A stretch of DNA of 64,000 bases from Erodium maritimum (Eukaryota > Streptophyta > Magnoliopsida > Geraniales > Geraniaceae), in contig OY997589.1 of the NCBI GenBank assembly GCA_963921825.1, forward strand, positions 86,288,523 through 86,352,522, written 5' to 3'. Of the stretch, positions 57,686 to 64,000 are shown one piece after another. The notes below the pieces were generated by a model. The model saw only the letters and a list, made by a program, of their open reading frames with translations, searched no databases and was not told where the DNA came from. The position numbers and the translations under genes are program-made. Numbering within the stretch: the first letter of the stretch is position 1; each line of letters opens with the position of its first letter.

Positions 57686-57968
57686 TGTTAGAAAATTGGT
57701 AAGCTAGCCATACCGTAATTAGAATAGGAAACAACATGTTTTTCTTTTCTTTTCCATGTGGGTAGGTAGGGTAGGTAACAAAGTTACGTGTAAAACTTTT
57801 CATCTTCTTTGTACACTTTTCTTTGGCTATATATACAAGCCAAAAGCCAATGCAAAAAGCAACTCAGAAATTACATTTTCAAAGCCAAACTTGTCTCTCC
57901 TCTCTCTAGTCTAAAGCTAACAAGGTTTAGTTTACTTTCTTTGTTCTCAATCTGGTTTAGAACCAACA
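57686..57968 (+). repeat. 5' LTR of the copia element (283 bp)
   Basis: TGTTAGAAAATTGG...AACCAACA, with TATATATAC (about 57830) as a likely TATA box. It is followed by AG and then TGGTATCAGAGCC (57971-57983), the initiator-Met primer-binding site. Confidence 0.88.
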
Positions 57969-57993
57969 AGTGGTATCAGAGCCACGATTCATC

Positions 57994-60900
57994 ATGGACG
58001 GTTCCGTCAGTACGATCAAGGCGAGCAACACCGGGAGTACCTCTACCGCAGTCGGCTATGGGCGCGAGCTGGCGGTGACGAGGTCGTACCCTGCGGTGGT
58101 CAGCACGACCAACTTTCCCATCCTTTCTCGTACCAACTACAGAGAATGGGCAATCCTCATGGAGGTCGGGTTACAAGCGAGAGGCTTGTGGACGGCAATC
58201 CAAGGCGAGGAAGACCTCACTGACGAAATCGGATATCGCAACGATCGCTCCGCAATGGAGGTGATCCTGCGCTCGGTTCCGACCGAGATGATCTCAACAA
58301 TTGGGAAGAAGAAGACGGCACACGAGGCATGGGAGGCTATCAAAACCATCCGCATGGGCTCAAGCCGAGTCCGCGACGCGAAGGCTCAAACACTCCGGCG
58401 CGAGTTCGAGCGCTTCACACACAAGGACGGTGAAACCGTCGACGAGTTGGCAATGCGACTTACTGGCATCGTTGCAAGTCTCGGTGTCCTCGGTGATGAA
58501 ATACCGTAGAAACAAGTGATGCAGAAGTTCCTTCGTATAGTTCCAAGGCGTTATTCGCAGCTCGCATTATCGATTGATAGTCTCGTTGACCTCGATACAA
58601 TCAACATGGAGGAATTGACGGGACGCTTCAAAGCAGCGGAGGAACGAATGGAACTGAACGAAGAAGAGGAGGGGGGCACGAGGCTCCTCCTCGCGAAAGA
58701 AGAATGGCGTAACCGCATGGTACGACGGGACCATGGCGGCACGAACGCCTTACCCAAACCACGGGGAAAATACCATGACAACCGTGTTAATGGCGGTATG
58801 CACTACAACGGCGACAAGGTCGGTGCTAAGAGCTCCAAGAAGACAGGGAAGTGTCGTTACTGCAACATTGAAGGGCATTGGATCCGTGACTGCCGGAAGA
58901 AGAAGAGGGATGAGGCTACTAACGAAGCTCACCTTGTTCAGGCAGAGGACGAAGAACCTGAACTATTGATGGCTCAGGTGACGTCAGTTGAGGCAACACT
59001 TGCCAAGACGGATAACGACAAGCAAGAGGTACACCTTGAAGAAGTGCACGCCGAAGTCAATCTTGGGGCGATTGACGATCGAAAGGATCCGGTGTGGTAC
59101 ATGGACACAGGTGCATCAAATCATATGACGGGCGATGCACTTGTCTTCTCCGAGTTGAACCGCGGCATCACAGGTACCGTTCGGTTTGGCGAAGGGTCCG
59201 TGGTGGAAATAAGAGGTCAAGGCACGGTGATTTTCACAACAGTTGATAAACAACACCGTGTACTCACAAAGGTGTACTACATCCCACGGTTACGGAGCTC
59301 CATCATTTCTATCGGGCAGCTCGACGAGGCCGGGTGTTCCACACACATTGAGGAAGGTGTACTGGTTGTGCGTGATCGACGCAAGCAGCTCATTGCCAAG
59401 GCACAACGAGCACGTAATCGGTTGTACCCGCTGACGCTCCAAATTACACAGCCGGTTTGCATGGCAGCAAACGCCGACGAGGATGCATGGAGGTGGCACG
59501 CACGCTATGGCCACCTAAACTTTGACTCTCTCCGCAAGTTGTCTCAAGGCGGGATGGTGAGAGGAATGCCGGAAATAGAACACGTCGAGCAACTTTGCGA
59601 CGGTTGTTTGATCGGCAAACAGAGACGTTCGCCATTCTCCAAGGAGGCGCACCATAGAGCTACAAACCGTCTCGACTTAGTTCATGGTGACTTATGTGGA
59701 CCCATAACACCTCCAACGCATGGTAAGAAGAGATACTTTCTGCTACTGGTTGATGATCTCACAAGGTATATGTGGGTTGTACTACTGAGCAACAAGGATC
59801 AAGCTCCAGCAGAAATAAGGCGTTTTCAGGCCGGTGTCGAAACTGAGACGGGAAGAAAGCTTAAGGCACTGCGTACTGACAGAGGCGGCGAGTTCACCTC
59901 CGTGGAATTCGGGGAGTATTGTGCTGAGCGCGGCGTGCAAAGACAACTAACGACGCCATACTCTCCTCAACAGAATGGTGTTGTCGAACGAAGGAATCAA
60001 TCTGTGGTGTCGATGGCAAGGTGCCTACTCAAGACAAAGGGCCTGCCAAACGAGTTTTGGGGGGAGGCAGTTCACACCGCAGTGCTCCTCCTAAACTGCT
60101 CGCCGACGAAGAGCCTTGACGGCATCACGCCATATGAAGCATGGCATAAGGAGAAACCAGCGGTCGGATTCTTTCGAACGTTCGGGTGTATCGCTCACAT
60201 TAAGGTGACGCGCCCGAATTTAAAGAAACTCGACGATCGCAGCATTCAAACGGTCTTCATAGGCTATGAGCACGGGCGAACCAAGGGTTATCGAGTCTAT
60301 GATCCGGTGTCCAAACGTGTCTACATCACCCGGGATGCCGTCTTTGACGAAACACCTAGCTGGGATTGGGGAGCCGATGCTGCAATGCAAGACTTGTTCT
60401 CAGTTAAGTACAACACGGTGGCTTTTACTCCAACACCAACACGAGTTCCATCCTCGGGGGGAGAAGCCTCCAAGATCCTACCAGAAAAAGCAGTACCACC
60501 AGAACAAGTTGAAACAGAGTATGCTTCTCCAGCAACACCACGTCCTGTTGGTACAACAGATCAGCCAAGTCAAGGAGGAGTTGGCTCGGTCTTTGTGTCT
60601 CCACCGACAAATGCCACTCTGGATGCAGAGTCTCCTCGTCGTTATCGCAAGCTTGTCGATATCGATTCAGCAGCAAGAGAAAGCACTTTGTTCTTCACTA
60701 CAGATGGGGAGCCGACAACATTTGAGGAGGCAGAACCATATGAAGAATGGCGCAAGGCCATGGCGGAAGAACTTGCAGCAATTGATGAGAATGGTACATG
60801 GTCATTAACTGATTTGCCTACAGGGAAAACGGCGGTCGGTCTCAAATGGGTCTTCAAGCTGAAGAAGAACAACTCGGGGGAAGTGATCAAGCACAAGGCA

Positions 60901-61463
60901 CGCTTAGTAGCAAAAGGTTATGTACAGCGTGCTGGCATCGACTTCGACGAAGTGTTTGCACCGGTAGCTCGTCTCGATTCGGTGCGACTCATGCTAGCGA
61001 TCGCAACACAAGAAGGCTGGGAAGTTCATCATCTCGACGTCAAGTCAGCCTTTCTCAACGGCGACCTTGATGAAGAAGTGTATGTTGCACAACCACCTGG
61101 TTTTGTCCTTGACAACAGAGAACAAAAAGTACTACGCCTTCACAAAGCACTGTACGGACTCCGTCAGGCACCGCGCGCCTGGAACTCGAAGCTAGACAAT
61201 ACATTAACGTCACTCGGTTTCAGTAGGCACGAATCAGAACATGCAGTGTACACTCGCGGAAAAGATGGTGAGCGTCTTCTACTTGGCGTATACGTCGATG
61301 ACCTCATAGTTACAGGTGCCGGAAGAGAAGAAATTGCTCATTTCAAGGAGGAGATGAAGTCAAAATTCAAAATGAGTGACCTTGGTTTACTTAGCTACTA
61401 CCTTGGGATAGAAGTTAAGCAAACCATCGGAAATAACTTGTTTACGGAGCGTTATGTTTAACT
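57994..61463 (+). mobile_element. Ty1/copia gag-pol, nearly intact but for one stop codon and a missing 3' end
   Basis: One frame from the ATG at 57994 to about 61461, broken only by TAG at 58507-58509. Gag: TNFPILSRTNYREWAILM (UBN2-like) to the knuckle CRYCNIEGHWIRDC (about 58852). Protease WYMDTGASNHM (about 59095). GAG-pre-integrase WRWHARYGHLNFDSLRKL. Integrase LVHGDLCGPI...LRTDRGGEF...SPQQNGVVERRN (D, D, E all present). RT KWVFKLKK...LDVKSAFLNGDL...YGLRQAPRAWN...YVDDLIVTG. It stops just after LLSYYLGIEVK, so RT is cut short and RNase H and the 3' LTR are absent. Low divergence suggests recent activity of the family. Confidence 0.93.
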
Positions 61464-61479
61464 TGACAAGATATAACTT

Positions 61480-61729
61480 GTTTTCTCACCTTCTTCACAA
61501 AGTGTGCAACTTGTACTTCTTTCAATCCTTCTATATTATAAACTTGAAGCTTTTCTATTAGCAAATAACTGGTTACCTAGTCTCTCATGGATTATATATG
61601 TTGTTTTGAGTGCAGTTGTAAATTACAGAACTTGCGGTCAACAATTGGCGTTTCGTAAATACGTGTAACCTATTTTCTTTATAAATGATATTTCTAACTA
61701 TTTTTCGTCGTGATTTTTTTTAATAACGT
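61480..61729. other. MLP3 downstream flank
   Basis: Resumes the MLP flank (TTTTCTCACCTTCTTCACAAAGTGTGCAACTTGTACTT), matching 22965-23000 after MLP1. No gene. Confidence 0.7.
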
Positions 61730-61870
61730 TTTTTTTATCAGAGAGAAATAAATGCATTAACAAAGAAATGTGGGTCCTGAGATAGAAATCACAACCACCA
61801 GAACAAAGTCCAACAAAAGTCGGTTCAAAAACCAAAAACAACCAAGAAAATAACACTTTTACTATTCGTA
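61730..61870 (-). mobile_element. Short 5'-truncated copy of the 56.6-kb retroposon
   Basis: TTTTTTTTATCAGAGAGAAATAA... matches the left end of the insert at 56599 over about 120 bp (GAGATAGAAATCACAA, GTCCAACAAAA). Poly-A on the minus strand. A possible short TSD AATAAC is not convincing. Confidence 0.65.
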
Positions 61871-62500
61871 TTAGACGTGTTTTGTATTTTTTAAATTTTC
61901 ATTTTACACTTTGTAATGTGTACTTTTGCGGTGATTCTTACAAAAAAGAAATTAACTTAACTTGTGATTTTACAGACATATAATAACTGAAGGATGCCAA
62001 TCGTAAAACTATATACTTTCCCATTAATATTTACTAGCCATTAAACGCACATCCTTCCGACATGCGTGAATCACCAGCGGGAAATTAATGCACGGATATT
62101 GATGAAGTCTATCCTTCCCCATCGTGACACAGTCGCACAAATCTAGATGGACCACATATTAATAGATTTCAATTTCAGTATATTTATGACATTATTGAGA
62201 ATGCAAGCGACCCATCATAACGACCGGTCTATCCTGGATAAGATAATAGAAGTAGGTACTTCTTTGGGTGACTAGGGCATGGATGTTTACCACACACTCT
62301 TCCGAATGATCCGATCTTATGAGAGGGATATTCTAATTCTTAATGGGAAAGGGGATCAATCAAGCATTAAACGAAGCAGAGCTCTGCAAACACTCTTTGA
62401 TCACACGCTCGATCAGAAAGCCGAATTTTAACGCCAAAGACCCAAACAACATTGGTTTGTGGATGTGGACCACAACACCAAGTTCAGCATCATCCAGCAA
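61871..62500. other. Gene-free stretch
   Basis: AT-rich. A plus-strand open frame 62343-62549 has no recognised family and its end overlaps the rearranged start of block A3. I cannot support a gene. Confidence 0.4.
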
Positions 62501-62926
62501 ACGGTGCAGGTGGAAGCTTAACAATCCCTCCCAAAATAGTGTAGTATAGAGTATGTTGTAGCCTTTATACAATAATGTATATCCCCTCCGGTCTTGGGAG
62601 AGGCTCTTCTTACACATGTATACATAAACCAAATTATATGCACATGATGTTTCTGCAGTTGTATCGACGATATGGGTATGGCCGATTGTGCAGTAAAGTT
62701 TCTGTTGTTAGCGTTGAGACTTATGCAAGAGTGGATGGTAGGATTAAATATGCAATAATGGATGGTGCCTATCTTCTCAATTATTGAAGACTGACCATAC
62801 AAATCAAAATAAAAGCATGCATGCATTGTCTCCCATGTGAAACCTACACATGATGACCCATCCGCTAATTATACGTCAATTTTTAGTTGAGAATGTTTAT
62901 AGCACCTGCTCAGTGTTGTTGCATGT
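62501..62926 (+). repeat. Flank block A3 of the MLP tandem array
   Basis: Starts GGTGCAGGTGGAAGCTTAAC and jumps to CTCCCAAAATAGTGTAGTA, so the orphan exon seen in A1 and A2 is deleted. The rest matches A1 closely (AATGTATATCCCCTCCGGTCTTG, CACATGTATACATAAACC, GTTGAGAATGTTTATAGC). It is cut by a LINE after GTTGTTGCATG. Confidence 0.85.
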
Positions 62927-64000
62927 CTTTTTTTTTTCATAAGCGAAGAGATATTATTAGGAATACACTCTCCAAGAAGGAGAACGCAAAAACAAAGACG
63001 ATTACAAGACACTCCTTAAAAGAAGTGAAAGGGGAGAAGTCCCTTACAAAGCAAAGGCAACAAAAACCAAAACGGGGACGACGAGGCTTTCTCATCGTAC
63101 GGAGAGCCTATTCTTCCTCATACCACTCGCTATCCGACGAATGGATCGGGTCACATGGGGCCTTAAAATTTAGGACCCGAGTCTTAGCTCTGGTATTATG
63201 AGTCCGAGGGATACCCGGAGGAGGTACCGAATTTGATTTAGACTGTCCCTTATGGGCCTTAGTCTTGAGAGCGTCCTCCAACCACCCATCAAGAGATTGC
63301 AACTGATCTATCACTCCTTGGGACACATTCTGAATGGGAGGAAGCTTTGCACCGAAAACTTTATCAGTAACATAATCCAAAAGGTGTGAGGGGCCCGGCT
63401 CAGACGTTTCGGAGGTTTGAGGAGGGCGTCCTTCCATAGACCGTCCCCGGAAGAAACACCCTGCTCAAGAGACTGACCCGGCCCAACCCCATCAGACACA
63501 ACGAAGTTGAGGCCATCCTCCAACTCTCCTCCATCATTAGGCCGACCTGGTTCAAGTAGCCAGGCCTCTTGTTCGACCTCACCACCCAAGACTTGAACAG
63601 TAGTACCCACTGGGCTTGGAACCAGCTGACCCGCAACAATATTTGGTCCATTTAGGATTGAAGGCCCAGCCACAAATGGTTCCAGTCCATCAGCTGAACT
63701 CGTTAACAGAACACCATCGTCAACCTCGCGCAAATCGCGTTTACCCGAATCAGCTCGCCAATCACGGACATCAGAATCAAATCGTCCTCTAAGATCTTGG
63801 ACTACCACATTCGAAATCGCTGGATCAAAAGCCTGATTTTGTGGGCTCTGATTTGAATTCAAAATACCCAATCCATCGCAACTCTCCATCGGCGATCATA
63901 TTGTATTCCCGGTAATTGGCGCCGGAGTTACACTCTCCAACACGCCTCCGGTTACCTTCTGCATCGGATTCGGTCTCTACAACAACACGCCTCCGGCTAC
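62927..64000 (-). mobile_element. ORF1-only-type LINE, copy 3 (runs off the window)
   Basis: The minus-strand 3' end is CCTAATAATATCTCTTCGCT followed by TATG and poly-A, almost the tail of the 44.4-kb copy (TAATAAAATCTCTTCGCT). The coding part on the minus strand (63889-63311, then another frame to 63108) has an acidic Gly/Val-rich region, the LWKDALLKPP motif, and ends CDPIHSSDSEWYEEE, like copies 1 and 2. About 180 bp separate this stop from the poly-A, so here too there is no ORF2 between ORF1 and tail. The RRM would lie beyond 64000. Confidence 0.75.

Larger units (their letters stand above)
56599..61466 (-). mobile_element. Chimeric retroposed insert: retroposon tail joined to an antisense, truncated copia element
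   Basis: The whole 4.87-kb segment is bounded by exact 13-bp direct repeats CAAGATATAACTT (56586-56598 and 61467-61479). The left end is a T-run, that is, a poly-A tail on the minus strand, as after LINE-type target-primed insertion. The right end cuts the plus-strand copia element in its reverse transcriptase immediately at the repeat. The MLP1 flank (22950-22995: CTCAAGACGTAGCTCGTTTTCTC) is the homologous empty site. Parts are listed separately. Confidence 0.8.

Noticed and set aside
57041..57702. Open frames of 180-198 codons on both strands
   Set aside because: GC-rich retroposon sequence; Cys/Arg/Leu-rich or His/Thr/Asn-rich shadows without domain signature.

Overview
This is nuclear DNA of a flowering plant, most likely a eudicot. 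The evidence is spliced plant genes (a serine carboxypeptidase-like protein, a SEC12-like ER protein, a plastid-type EamA transporter and major-latex-protein genes) set among plant retrotransposons, hAT and Mutator-like elements, MITEs, and long TTA and TA microsatellites. I cannot name the species. No rRNA, tRNA or CRISPR array was recognised.

Layout. 1-6.9 kb: old transposon debris (a PIF/Harbinger relic, a TRIM element, a fold-back element inside a TTA array). 6.9-17.6 kb: the conserved gene island, with an intronless SCPL50-type gene (minus), a ten-exon SEC12-like/PHF1-family gene (minus) and a six-exon EamA/DMT transporter (plus). The last two are head to head across a 2.4-kb gap holding a non-autonomous hAT element. 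18-64 kb: a decaying tandem array of Bet v 1/MLP genes. MLP1 (20.3-22.8 kb) and MLP2 (48.3-49.0 kb) are intact; MLP3 (56.2 kb) has only exon 2. A recurring flank block (A1 18.2-19.1 kb, A2 29.0-38.1 kb, A3 about 62.3-62.9 kb) lies in the same array and carries a short conserved terminal-exon-like reading frame.

The array has been expanded by nested insertions, many with readable target-site duplications (TSDs): a 6.8-kb copia-like LTR element (TSD CATAC), a 2.9-kb TG...CA element that is probably a solo LTR (GCAAA), hAT elements (8-bp TSDs), a Mutator-like MITE (9 bp), LINE-type insertions (13-15 bp), and a 4.9-kb chimeric insert joining a retroposon tail to an antisense 3'-truncated copia element.

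Most notable: (1) two TSD-bounded LINE copies, plus a third running off the window, that encode only an RRM-type ORF1 and no reverse transcriptase; (2) the chimeric retroposition at 56.6-61.5 kb, whose empty site is preserved beside MLP1; (3) a hAT element one base upstream of the putative TATA box of MLP2; (4) an array of at least a dozen small hairpins, many followed by an ACGTACGAAC-like motif, inside the LTR element at 30-37 kb. All are read by eye; none was tested by alignment software.
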